Positions 18,641 to 25,924 of a stretch of DNA of 64,000 bases are shown one piece after another. Position 1 is the first letter of the stretch. The number at the start of each line of letters is the position of its first letter. A model generated the notes under the pieces. The model saw only the letters and a program-made list of their open reading frames with translations, was not told the DNA's origin and ran no database searches. Position numbers and translations under genes: made by a program. Source of the stretch: Bacteroidetes bacterium GWC2_46_850 (GTDB taxonomy: Bacteria > Bacteroidota > Bacteroidia > Bacteroidales > Dysgonomonadaceae); contig MENQ01000011.1 of assembly GCA_001768325.1 (NCBI GenBank), positions 186,001-250,000 on the forward strand. Direction: 5' to 3'.

Positions 18641-19788
18641 AACAAGATCGTCGCCAGTTTCTAAAAAGATTAGTCGTTGCGGCTGCCGCATTGACAGCTC
18701 CTTCACTTATTATGCACGCTGCTTCCCATAAATCCACAAGATCATCTAAAATGAAATTATCCTGGACTCCCTACGATTTGCAATTGAGACATACCTTTAC
18801 CATTTCCGGTTTCTCCCGGAAAACCACACCTGTGGTGCTTACCAGACTTGAATATGACGGCCTTACCGGTTACGGTGAAGCATCGTTGCCGCCTTATCTG
18901 GGCGAAACGCAGGCTTCGGTGATTGAATTCCTGAAAAAGGTGGACCTGTCAGGCTTCTCAGATCCCACACAGTTGGAGGAGATTTTAATGTATGTCGACT
19001 CGATTGCTCCCGCCAACACCGCGGCCAAAGCATCGGTCGACATTGCTTTGCATGACCTGGCTGGAAAAATCATGGGCAACCCCTGGCATAAAATACAAGG
19101 ACTGGATAAAACGGATGTACCAGATACAACCTTCACCATCGGGATTGATCGTGATGAGGTGGTACAGGAAAAGACCCGCGAAGCAATAGGACGTTTCAAC
19201 ATTTTAAAGATAAAGGTGGGTGGACCCGACGACAAAAGGATGATTGAAGCCATCCGGTCGGTCACCGATCTGCCCCTGGCGGTAGATGCCAATCAGGGGT
19301 GGAAAAACCGTGATGAGGCTCTGGAGATGATCTTCTGGTTGAAAGAGAAAGGGGTGGTGATGGTGGAGCAGCCCATGCCGAAGTATGATCTGGACAATAT
19401 CGCCCGACTGACGGCGGAGAGTCCGCTTCCCGTCTTTGCCGATGAATCGGTGCAGCGACTTGGTGACGTGGAGCGACTGAAAGGCGTTTTTTCGGGAATC
19501 AATATCAAACTGATGAAATGTACCGGAATGCACGAAGCATGGAAGATGCGCCAGCTCGCAAAATCGCTGGGGATGAAGGTGATGATGGGCTGCATGACCG
19601 AAACCTCCTGCGCCATCTCGGCCGCCGCACAACTCTATGCGGGCATGGATTTTGCCGATCTCGACGGGGCACTGCTCATTGCGAACGACTGTTTTATGGG
19701 AGCCACGCTGGAAAACGGCAAAATTATCGCCTCCGACAAACCGGGCATCGGCGTGGAGCCAAGCAAAGAACTTACTTTTGGTCGATGA
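18637..19788 (+). CDS. Dipeptide (L-Ala-D/L-Glu) epimerase, exported by Tat
   Basis: A 383-residue enolase-superfamily enzyme of the muconate-lactonising group. The catalytic KxK is K191-I-K193 (LKIKVG), the metal ligands are D217 (VDANQGW), E244 (VEQPMP) and D269 (FADES), and the opposite base is K291 (NIKLMK). The set is complete, so the protein should be active. It likely epimerises L-Ala-D-Glu from peptidoglycan to L-Ala-L-Glu. The N-terminus MKQDRRQFLKRLVVAAAAL is a twin-arginine signal, which places the enzyme in the periplasm, unlike E. coli YcjG. It is translationally coupled to the NlpC/P60 gene that makes its substrate. Confidence 0.93.
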   Translation: MKQDRRQFLKRLVVAAAALTAPSLIMHAASHKSTRSSKMKLSWTPYDLQLRHTFTISGFSRKTTPVVLTRLEYDGLTGYGEASLPPYLGETQASVIEFLKKVDLSGFSDPTQLEEILMYVDSIAPANTAAKASVDIALHDLAGKIMGNPWHKIQGLDKTDVPDTTFTIGIDRDEVVQEKTREAIGRFNILKIKVGGPDDKRMIEAIRSVTDLPLAVDANQGWKNRDEALEMIFWLKEKGVVMVEQPMPKYDLDNIARLTAESPLPVFADESVQRLGDVERLKGVFSGINIKLMKCTGMHEAWKMRQLAKSLGMKVMMGCMTETSCAISAAAQLYAGMDFADLDGALLIANDCFMGATLENGKIIASDKPGIGVEPSKELTFGR

Positions 19789-19798
19789 ACAACCCTGA

Positions 19799-20182
19799 TT
19801 AAATGACCAGCTCCTGAAACAGCCGGTCGAAGGTTTTATCCAGATCGGCGGTCTTTCCGGCATGCACCGGCGATGTCTGGATGATGGAACTGCGGGTGGC
19901 AGTAAGCCATCTGAAACGCTCGGGGATATCCAGCAGGGCAATGGGACCGCAATCCTTGTTTCCTTCGGCAATCTGTTTGAGTGTCTCCAGGTTATTCATC
20001 ACATCCTCATAATCCGTTTCTGCCTGCATCAGCCGGTATTTCTCAGGGCACACATGTGTGGCCAGCCGGATATATTTCGCTTCCTTCGAAAAAAGAATCA
20101 GCCCGATATTGAAGAACTCCTCCCGTTCCACTTTCGGCACCATGCGGATCACCGCGTAATGATATAATTTATCCTCTTGCAT
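19799..20182 (-). CDS. DUF3037-family protein
   Basis: A 127-residue soluble protein. The ATG at 20182 is chosen; an in-frame GTG nine bases upstream is less likely. The sequence LYHYAVIRMVPKVEREEFFNIGLILFS is the signature start of DUF3037. A central EKYRLMQAETDYEDV and GPIALLDIPERFRWLTATRSSIIQTSPVHAG follow the family pattern. The start overlaps the end of the HipA-like kinase gene by 14 bases. DUF3037 and small HipA-like kinases frequently occur together; the biochemical role is unknown, and no toxin motif is visible. It converges with the epimerase gene, leaving only 10 bases between them. Confidence 0.88.
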   Translation of the reverse strand: MQEDKLYHYAVIRMVPKVEREEFFNIGLILFSKEAKYIRLATHVCPEKYRLMQAETDYEDVMNNLETLKQIAEGNKDCGPIALLDIPERFRWLTATRSSIIQTSPVHAGKTADLDKTFDRLFQELVI

Positions 20183-20951
20183 CGCGGGCACTGTTTAGAA
20201 AGAGGTGAGAATTCTGCAGTCGCGTTTTCATAAAACGGAAATAGACCTCCCTGATTGCATCGGGTGTCTCGGTCGTGTGTGGCCACCGAAGCCATTCGTC
20301 CGGTATCAATGCGGAGATCTGTTGCAACAGTGTGTCGGTCAACAACTCTTTTCCCAGTCGGTCGGCCTCTTCGAGCATTGTCGCCTGCGGTAACAGCACA
20401 TGATCCTTAACATGCGGGAAAGGATTGAGCGCCTGTTTGTCAAAATCTTTCCACCCGTGATGAAAATAAAAAGAAGCGCCATTGTCGATGACCCACAGTT
20501 CGCGGTGCCACCACAACAGGTTCGTGTTGTTGAAGGTGCGGTCGATATTGGTGGTGAAAGCATCAAGCCAGACGATCTTCGATGCCGTGAGCGGGTCGAT
20601 TGTCATGGTGTGATCAAAGGCGATTGCACCCGACAGGAAGTGCATCCCCAGGTTGAGTCCTTTGCTCCCCTTCAGCAGATCCTGTATTTCCTCATCTCCT
20701 TCGGTGCGGCCAAAATCCTCGTCGAGGGTGGCAAAGACCAGCTCAGGAATGTGTAATCCCAATGCAGATGCAATTTTTCCGCCCAACAGTTCGGAAATAA
20801 GCATTTTGGTGCCATGTCCTGCACCACGGAACTTCAGTACATACTTAAAGCCGTCGTCCGCTTCAGCCAGTGCAGGCAAAGAACCCCCTTCACGAAGGGG
20901 CACAATGTAACGCATCACCCGGACGGTACGCAGAGAAAGATCTTTTTCCAT
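20169..20951 (-). CDS. HipA-like kinase-fold protein (HipA_2 type)
   Basis: A 260-residue cytoplasmic protein related to HipA-type Ser/Thr kinases. FKYVLKFRGAGHGTKMLISELLGGKIASALGL is the nucleotide-binding strand and following helix, with the lysine of VLKF. IVWLDAFTTNIDRTFNNTNLLWW is the catalytic-loop equivalent (DxxxxNxDR), and LWVIDNGASFYFHH the metal-binding D segment. The ATG at 20951 is supported by a -7 box TATATTTG at 20956-20963 just four bases upstream; the upstream in-frame codon is a TTG inside the promoter. The mRNA would then be nearly leaderless. It pairs with DUF3037. It is shorter than HipA (about 440 residues) and lacks a HipB neighbour, so a toxin-antitoxin role is not supported. 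Confidence 0.85.
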   Translation of the reverse strand: MEKDLSLRTVRVMRYIVPLREGGSLPALAEADDGFKYVLKFRGAGHGTKMLISELLGGKIASALGLHIPELVFATLDEDFGRTEGDEEIQDLLKGSKGLNLGMHFLSGAIAFDHTMTIDPLTASKIVWLDAFTTNIDRTFNNTNLLWWHRELWVIDNGASFYFHHGWKDFDKQALNPFPHVKDHVLLPQATMLEEADRLGKELLTDTLLQQISALIPDEWLRWPHTTETPDAIREVYFRFMKTRLQNSHLFLNSARDARG

Positions 20952-20955
20952 TCGG

Positions 20956-20963
20956 CAAATATA
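20956..20963 (-). promoter_or_regulatory. -7 box giving a near-leaderless HipA-like/DUF3037 transcript
   Basis: The minus strand reads TATATTTG-CCGA-ATG. The box is an exact TAnnTTTG match placed four bases before the start codon at 20951. Confidence 0.55.
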
Positions 20964-21014
20964 AGACAAAACGCCAATTCCCGGGAAGAATTAACCCTGA
21001 AAGTGGGAAGAATT

Positions 21015-21557
21015 TTAAATCTCCTCAGATTCTACTAAGACGCAACCTGCGGCATACATCTCATTCAATGCTCGGCGATCGTCTCCGGGTTGAGCATTGA
21101 CGGCGGCGATGGCATCGGTAATTACATAGGTATGGAATCCCTGTTTCACCGCATCAAGGGCGGTCTGCTTTACGCAGTAGTCGGTCGTCAGCCCGCAAAC
21201 ATAGATTGTTGTCACTTCGTGATCGCGGAGATACTTGGCAAGTGCTATGTTAGTCGCTTCAAAAGCAGAATAGCCATCGTCCCGGTTATCCGTTCCTTTC
21301 CTGAGTTTCAGGTCGATTTTATCACTGAGTAAATCCGGGTGAAAGTCTGCTCCGTGCGTTCCGGCCACACAATGCACCGGCCATTTTTCAAAATGTACCG
21401 AATCGGTCGGATGCCAGTCTTGTGATGTGATCACCAGGGCGAACTGTTCCATCAGTTTGTTGATTACGGGAACCACTTTGTCTCCCTCTTTTACTCCCAG
21501 GGTACCCCCGGGACAGAAATCGTTCTGCACGTCGACAATCAGCAATGCTTTTTTCAT
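21015..21557 (-). CDS. pncA: Nicotinamidase (isochorismatase family)
   Basis: A 180-residue amidase that converts nicotinamide to nicotinate for NAD salvage. The triad is complete: D9 in VDVQNDF, K87 in LRKGTD and nucleophile C128 in GLTTDYCVK. The metal ligands of the SQDWHP segment (D47, H49) and the cis-peptide-bearing VCGLTTDYCVKQTA are also present. CPGGTLGV after the aspartate is standard for bacterial PncA. The length is normal. It is separated from the HipA-like gene by 63 bases and is probably monocistronic. Confidence 0.95.
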   Translation of the reverse strand: MKKALLIVDVQNDFCPGGTLGVKEGDKVVPVINKLMEQFALVITSQDWHPTDSVHFEKWPVHCVAGTHGADFHPDLLSDKIDLKLRKGTDNRDDGYSAFEATNIALAKYLRDHEVTTIYVCGLTTDYCVKQTALDAVKQGFHTYVITDAIAAVNAQPGDDRRALNEMYAAGCVLVESEEI

Positions 21558-21695
21558 TTTTTCTTTTTCTCTTTATAACAACCAGTTCGGGAAGGTGTTC
21601 AGATTCACCGCAGCTCATGGTACGTTCTGGAATTTACGACACGAAATAATCGGATGAATATACCCATCCGGAGAATAATCTTGATGGAAATATTG

Positions 21696-21703
21696 TATTT
21701 TTG
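21696..21703 (+). promoter_or_regulatory. Candidate -7 box of the DUF486 gene
   Basis: TATTTTTG followed by CGC, an exact match to TAnnTTTG, 15 bases before the ATG at 21719. Confidence 0.5.
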
Positions 21704-21718
21704 CGCAATTTTTACTAA

Positions 21719-22087
21719 ATGATGAACTATTTACTTACTATCGGACTGTTGGTTGTCTCCAACATTTTCATGACCCTGGCCTGGTATGGCCATTTGAAGC
21801 TGGCTGAATTCAGCTGGTTTAGTAAATTACCCTTGATGGGCATTATTGTGATCAGTTGGCTGATTGCCTTTTTTGAATATTGTTTTCAGGTACCTGCCAA
21901 CCGTATCGGTTTTCAAGGCAATGGCGGTAGCTTTTCATTGCTACAGCTGAAGGTAATACAGGAGGTAATCACCCTGATGGTATTTGTAATCTTCTCTTCA
22001 GTAGCTTTTCAGACCCAGATCAGATTGAATCATTTGGTTGGTTTCTTGTTTCTTGTGCTGGCTGTATATTTTATTTTTAAACCGTAA
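21719..22087 (+). CDS. DUF486 (DMT-superfamily) membrane protein
   Basis: A 122-residue inner-membrane protein with four hydrophobic helices: LLTIGLLVVSNIFMTLAWYGHLK, LPLMGIIVISWLIAFFEYCFQ, VITLMVFVIFSSVAFQ and LVGFLFLVLAVYFIF. The motif FEYCFQVPANRIGFQGNGG before helix 3 is characteristic of DUF486 in the drug/metabolite transporter superfamily. Substrate unknown. ATG at 21719 or 21722. The promoter box lies immediately upstream. It is followed on the same strand by the isomerase gene after 131 bases that contain a palindromic operator. Confidence 0.9.
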   Translation: MMNYLLTIGLLVVSNIFMTLAWYGHLKLAEFSWFSKLPLMGIIVISWLIAFFEYCFQVPANRIGFQGNGGSFSLLQLKVIQEVITLMVFVIFSSVAFQTQIRLNHLVGFLFLVLAVYFIFKP

Positions 22088-22100
22088 TATGAAAGAAAAA

Positions 22101-22123
22101 ATCACTAACTTTGGTGATTGACA
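22101..22123 (+). promoter_or_regulatory. Palindromic operator candidate, copy A
   Basis: The core ATCACTAACTTTGGTGAT (22101-22118) is an inverted repeat ATCAC/GTGAT followed by TGACA. Over 23 positions it differs from the site at 46253-46275 in only three bases. It lies 96 bases before the isomerase ATG at 22219 and 13 bases after the DUF486 stop. Two near-identical palindromes ahead of genes flanking the same locus suggest one regulator. Confidence 0.65.
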
Positions 22124-22218
22124 GCAATAAAATTTTGTTGTTTTTTCGTGTTGATATTTTTGATTCCATTGAGGATACCAGATTTGTCCAGAATAAACCT
22201 GTTTAATTAAGATCAAGT

Positions 22219-23082
22219 ATGAGCAGTAAAATCCTTTCGTTTTTTTTATTGATATCGTTTTTTGTTTGCAGCAGTTCTTCCTCAGCAAAGCAAGTAGTCA
22301 ATGCGGATGATGCAGCGTGGAAACTCTCCATGCAATCGTACACGCTTCATCTGTTTTCTGTGGTGGAGTCTTTGGAAAAAACGGCGCAGTTGGGGTTAAA
22401 GTACATCGAAATCTATCCCGGCCAGAAAATGGGGGGTAACTTCGGTGATGCCCTCTTTGGATATCAACTTAGTGAGGATGATCAGAAAAAACTGAAAGCC
22501 ATTGCTGCCTCAAAAGGAATTACGATAGTTTCTTCGGGGGTATGGACTGCAAAAAGGGATGAATGGGAAAAGGTCTTCTCTTTTGCCAAAAACATGCAAC
22601 AGGAATTTATCAGTGCTGAACCGGCCAGGGATGACTGGGACCTGGTAGAAGAACTCGCCAAACGTTATCAGATAAAGGTGGCTGTTCACAATCATCCGAG
22701 TGCATCATCTTACTGGAAGCCTGAGATCTTATTGGAATCGATTAAGGGTCGTTCCGAGTTAATCGGCTCATCGGCAGATGTGGGACATTACAAACGAATG
22801 GGATTGGATCCGTTGGAATGCATTAGAAAACTTCAAGGGAAAATCATCTCCTTTCATTTCAAGGATATAGCGCCGGTAGGAAGCGAAGCTACTCTGGAAG
22901 ATGTTGTCTGGGGTACCGGCGTTCTGCAGGTTGAAGAAATGCTGAAAGAACTCAAACGCCAGCATTTCAAGGGCTACTTCACCATTGAATATGAAGCAAA
23001 TTGGGAAAACAATCTGCCTGAAATAAAAGCATCAATCGATTATTTCAAGCAGATTGCGAATCAAATTTCCGACGCAAAATGA
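22219..23082 (+). CDS. Exported sugar isomerase/epimerase-like TIM-barrel protein
   Basis: A 287-residue protein of the xylose-isomerase-like TIM-barrel superfamily (AP_endonuc_2), with an N-terminal signal peptide (ILSFFLLISFFVCSSSSSA). Family marks are LSMQSYTLHLFSVVESLEKTAQLGLKYIEIYPG at the start and the metal-ligand strands VAVHNHPSASSYW, SSADVGHYKRMG, IISFHFKDI and FTIEYEANWENN. The acidic/histidine metal set looks intact. Related exported proteins in Bacteroidota act in keto-sugar pathways, but the reaction here is not known. It is preceded by the palindromic operator and converges directly with the SGNH gene that ends the large locus; their stop codons touch. Confidence 0.82.
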   Translation: MSSKILSFFLLISFFVCSSSSSAKQVVNADDAAWKLSMQSYTLHLFSVVESLEKTAQLGLKYIEIYPGQKMGGNFGDALFGYQLSEDDQKKLKAIAASKGITIVSSGVWTAKRDEWEKVFSFAKNMQQEFISAEPARDDWDLVEELAKRYQIKVAVHNHPSASSYWKPEILLESIKGRSELIGSSADVGHYKRMGLDPLECIRKLQGKIISFHFKDIAPVGSEATLEDVVWGTGVLQVEEMLKELKRQHFKGYFTIEYEANWENNLPEIKASIDYFKQIANQISDAK

Positions 23083-24171
23083 TCAGGGGTTGATCTCTTC
23101 AATCTTTTTGTAGAGCTCTTCTGCCATTCGAACGAATCCAAGATCTGTAAGATGAATCCCGTCGACGGTTGTCTCGCCGTCGTGTCCGATCAGTTCTGTT
23201 GCCGCAAGATAGTGGATGTTTGAATGTCCTGCTTTCTTCAATTTTTCATACTCTTCCCTTAGCGCTTTATTCTTTGCCTGCACGATTTCAAAGATGTTCC
23301 TGTCGTAGAAGGAGTGGGGGAAGATGATCGACTCCACAAAGAGTACAGGTATATCCTTGTTTTCTTTACGGAGTATCTCCACAAACCGGGCCGTCTTCTC
23401 CCTGATCTGTTCCAGATTGACATTGGGAATGAAATCGAGCACGTAGAGTCCTGCATCCGTGCGGGCACTCATGATTTGGGCAATCTCATAATCGAGTTGA
23501 CCGTTGCCGCTGAAGCCCAGGTTGATTACTTCTCCGTTTATCATTCTACCCAATATATTGCTGTATGACATACCCGCACGCGTGGCACATCCGCCCTGCG
23601 TAATGCTCGTGCCATAACATATCATCGGCTTCTTTCTGGAAGGAATATCCAGGACAGGGGGAGTGATCGTGGCCAGAGAATCCACACCGATGGAGATGGC
23701 TGTGACACCATCGTAGAGTGGCAGGTAAAGCATGTACTCTCTCTCGAGGGGAGTCATTCCGGAGATAATCACTTGCTCATTTTTTTTTGCCGTGGGACGT
23801 CCACTGTTGACAAATTGCCATCGCCGGCCGTTCCAGGCATAGAGGTCAAGCCCCTTGATGCCGGTGTCGGTCATATGATTCATGCTTACATCTTCAAGCA
23901 GCTCCCATCTGGCAGAGATATGCGTGCTGTTGCTGCGAAAACGGAGAGCCAGGCCGGATGTGTTCTTTCCCAGGTGCCATACCGGAGGGCGGCTTACCTC
24001 TTTGAGAGATACCGGGAGGCGTTCGTAGCGTGTTTCGGTCTGTTCGGATGTTTTGCCGATTAGCGGGAAGAGGGTCCCGTCATACCAGCTAGTCTGTGCA
24101 TAGGTGGAAATTGCTGTGCCGATCAGCAGCAGGATGACTGAGGTTAGTTGTTTGTAAGAGATATTCATCAT
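23083..24171 (-). CDS. SGNH/GDSL hydrolase with N-terminal GxDLY domain
   Basis: A secreted esterase of about 363 residues. The start at 24171 (or 24168) gives a signal peptide ending ISTYAQ. The N-terminal beta-sandwich carries GIKGLDLYAW, the GxDLY motif of SGNH N-terminal domains, and the C-terminal domain has the serine in YGTSITQGG, the oxyanion glycine/asparagine in LGFSGNG, and the DxxH pair in VDGIHLTDLG. It probably removes ester groups from glycans. It is the last gene of the large minus-strand locus, 11 bases after the FAD oxidoreductase stop, and abuts the convergent TIM-barrel gene. Confidence 0.88.
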   Translation of the reverse strand: MMNISYKQLTSVILLLIGTAISTYAQTSWYDGTLFPLIGKTSEQTETRYERLPVSLKEVSRPPVWHLGKNTSGLALRFRSNSTHISARWELLEDVSMNHMTDTGIKGLDLYAWNGRRWQFVNSGRPTAKKNEQVIISGMTPLEREYMLYLPLYDGVTAISIGVDSLATITPPVLDIPSRKKPMICYGTSITQGGCATRAGMSYSNILGRMINGEVINLGFSGNGQLDYEIAQIMSARTDAGLYVLDFIPNVNLEQIREKTARFVEILRKENKDIPVLFVESIIFPHSFYDRNIFEIVQAKNKALREEYEKLKKAGHSNIHYLAATELIGHDGETTVDGIHLTDLGFVRMAEELYKKIEEINP

Positions 24172-24182
24172 GTTATATTTTT

Positions 24183-25895
24183 TTATCGGGGCCATTTCGT
24201 TTCGATACCCTGTCGTTCGATTTCACGCTGGAAGTCCTGAAGCAGGGTCTTATCCTCGCGCACAGCCCGGAAAGGCACTTTCTTCCTGCCTGCAAAGGCA
24301 ATCAGACATCCCACAGCCTCGCCAATGCTCCATTCCACGGGGTGTAGCCTGTAACATCCGTTGGTGATATGGGTTGTTCCGATGTTTTTATTGGCCGGCA
24401 ACAGGTTGTTCATGCGTTGTGGAAGCAGTGCTCCCAGTGGTATCTCAAAGGGTAGAGAGGGGAAATCGATGTAGTTGTTACCCCGTGAACTGGGATGCAG
24501 GTCGATATGGTAATATCCGACACCCACGCTGTCAAAGAAGTCTGCAGCTCGTTTGCCTGCTTCCTCTCCAGCGACCAATTTGCGGTTTTCGGCACCTACA
24601 TGTTCTTCCAGTACGGTAAATTCTGCCTTGATTCTTCTGGCTTCACGGATATAGGGATATTTTGCCATGCCATCTTCGGTACCCATTATATCACCCCGTA
24701 GTCTCAGCCCGCGCCATCCTATTCCACCATCCTCACGGGGCGCTTCTGTCTGCAGCCAGTAGAAGAGCGAATGGCTCAGCTGTTTGCCACGCTCGAAGGT
24801 ATCCTGAAACTCTTTTTCCGGAACATCGATCAGGTTTCCAGGGAAGAAGTCGTTCTGTGGCCAGTTCACGATGGTGATGTCACCGGCGTAACTTTCTTTG
24901 GTGAACATCTTGCGGTCGATGATACGCCGGTAGTTCCAGAGGTTGAGCACATCGTCCAGTTCTTTTCCTGTGGGATCAAATCCCAGTCTCTTGGGTTTCA
25001 ATGTGCGGGGGTCGGAGTAGGAGAGATCCAGCAGCCTACCAGACCATGCAGGAGTCATCTCCGGGATATAATTTTTCCAGAATGTGTAGTTTTTCGGCGG
25101 GTCCTGTACGTTGTCTATTCCAGGTTGATAATCCATGGCGAAGCATACCGTGAATGCCTGGTTGTTCATTGGATCCCCTTTCTCCGGAGCATGCAACTCA
25201 CGCGTTTCACTTTTTGATTCGGTCCCTGTGGTGTACTCCGTGCCGGTAAGGGGAAGCAGGTCGCCACACTCGGTGGCATCCACGAAAGTACTTCCGGAGA
25301 GCATCACCCTGTCACCCGTGCGCAGGTTCTGTACTTCCACTGCCCGTACATTGTCGCCCGACACCACCGCACTTGTAGCTTTGTGGTCGGTGAGCAAGAG
25401 CAGCTTGCCAGTACTCATATAAGGTGCAAGCATGTCGCTCATCACAGCCACCGTGACTCTCGGTTCGTGGCAGAGACGGGAAACGCTACCGTTTCCAGGG
25501 TTCAGGTTGGGATCTTGTCGTGCTTTCTCAGTCAGGGGGTAATTGCGACGGTAATAGTCGCGTACCCTATTTCTGTACTCTCTGTAGGAGGGTGGTGCGC
25601 CATGTGTCTCGATCCAGGGATGTTCATCGGGGGGTACACCCTGTTGTGACACCTGGCCGCCAATCCAGTCGGTCTCTTCGGTCATGATTACGCTCAGTCC
25701 GTTGCGGCAGCAGGCCAGTGCTGTCGCAACGCCCCCCATTCCTCCGCCGAGTATAATCACATCGGCGTTCATTTCACGGGATTGGTTGTTTTTTGTATGG
25801 TTGTTCTTGTTCGTGGTGGTGAAAGCAGAGCAACCTTTTATTGCAGCGCTACCTCCAAGAATTGAAGCGTATGTGATAAAACTTCTTCTGTCCAT
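24183..25895 (-). CDS. FAD-dependent oxidoreductase (PF12831 type), exported
   Basis: A flavoprotein of about 570 residues. The ATG at 25895 starts a Tat-like signal MDRRSFITYASILGGSAA followed by GCSAF; an upstream extension is rejected. The Rossmann FAD loop is VIILGGGMGGVATALAC, with TEETDWIGGQVSQQGVPPDEHPWIE as the conserved second block, and TFVDATECGDLLPLTG and RLHPVEWSIGEAVGCLIAFA near the C-terminus. The FAD_oxidored family is frequent in Bacteroidota sugar-utilisation loci but its substrates are mostly unknown. Oxidation of a sugar hydroxyl is plausible. It lies between the acyltransferase and SGNH genes in a tight operon (29 and 11 bases). Confidence 0.88.
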   Translation of the reverse strand: MDRRSFITYASILGGSAAIKGCSAFTTTNKNNHTKNNQSREMNADVIILGGGMGGVATALACCRNGLSVIMTEETDWIGGQVSQQGVPPDEHPWIETHGAPPSYREYRNRVRDYYRRNYPLTEKARQDPNLNPGNGSVSRLCHEPRVTVAVMSDMLAPYMSTGKLLLLTDHKATSAVVSGDNVRAVEVQNLRTGDRVMLSGSTFVDATECGDLLPLTGTEYTTGTESKSETRELHAPEKGDPMNNQAFTVCFAMDYQPGIDNVQDPPKNYTFWKNYIPEMTPAWSGRLLDLSYSDPRTLKPKRLGFDPTGKELDDVLNLWNYRRIIDRKMFTKESYAGDITIVNWPQNDFFPGNLIDVPEKEFQDTFERGKQLSHSLFYWLQTEAPREDGGIGWRGLRLRGDIMGTEDGMAKYPYIREARRIKAEFTVLEEHVGAENRKLVAGEEAGKRAADFFDSVGVGYYHIDLHPSSRGNNYIDFPSLPFEIPLGALLPQRMNNLLPANKNIGTTHITNGCYRLHPVEWSIGEAVGCLIAFAGRKKVPFRAVREDKTLLQDFQREIERQGIETKWPR

Positions 25896-25924
25896 ATCAG
25901 TATGATTTATTTTGATGTGAAAAA

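Noticed and set aside
20169-20951. HipA toxin-antitoxin system
   Set aside because: The protein is much shorter than HipA and no HipB-like gene is adjacent; DUF3037 has no helix-turn-helix.
22101-22118. Palindrome as a terminator of the DUF486 gene
   Set aside because: The stem is A+T-rich with no T-tract, and the same sequence recurs before the TonB receptor, where a terminator makes no sense.
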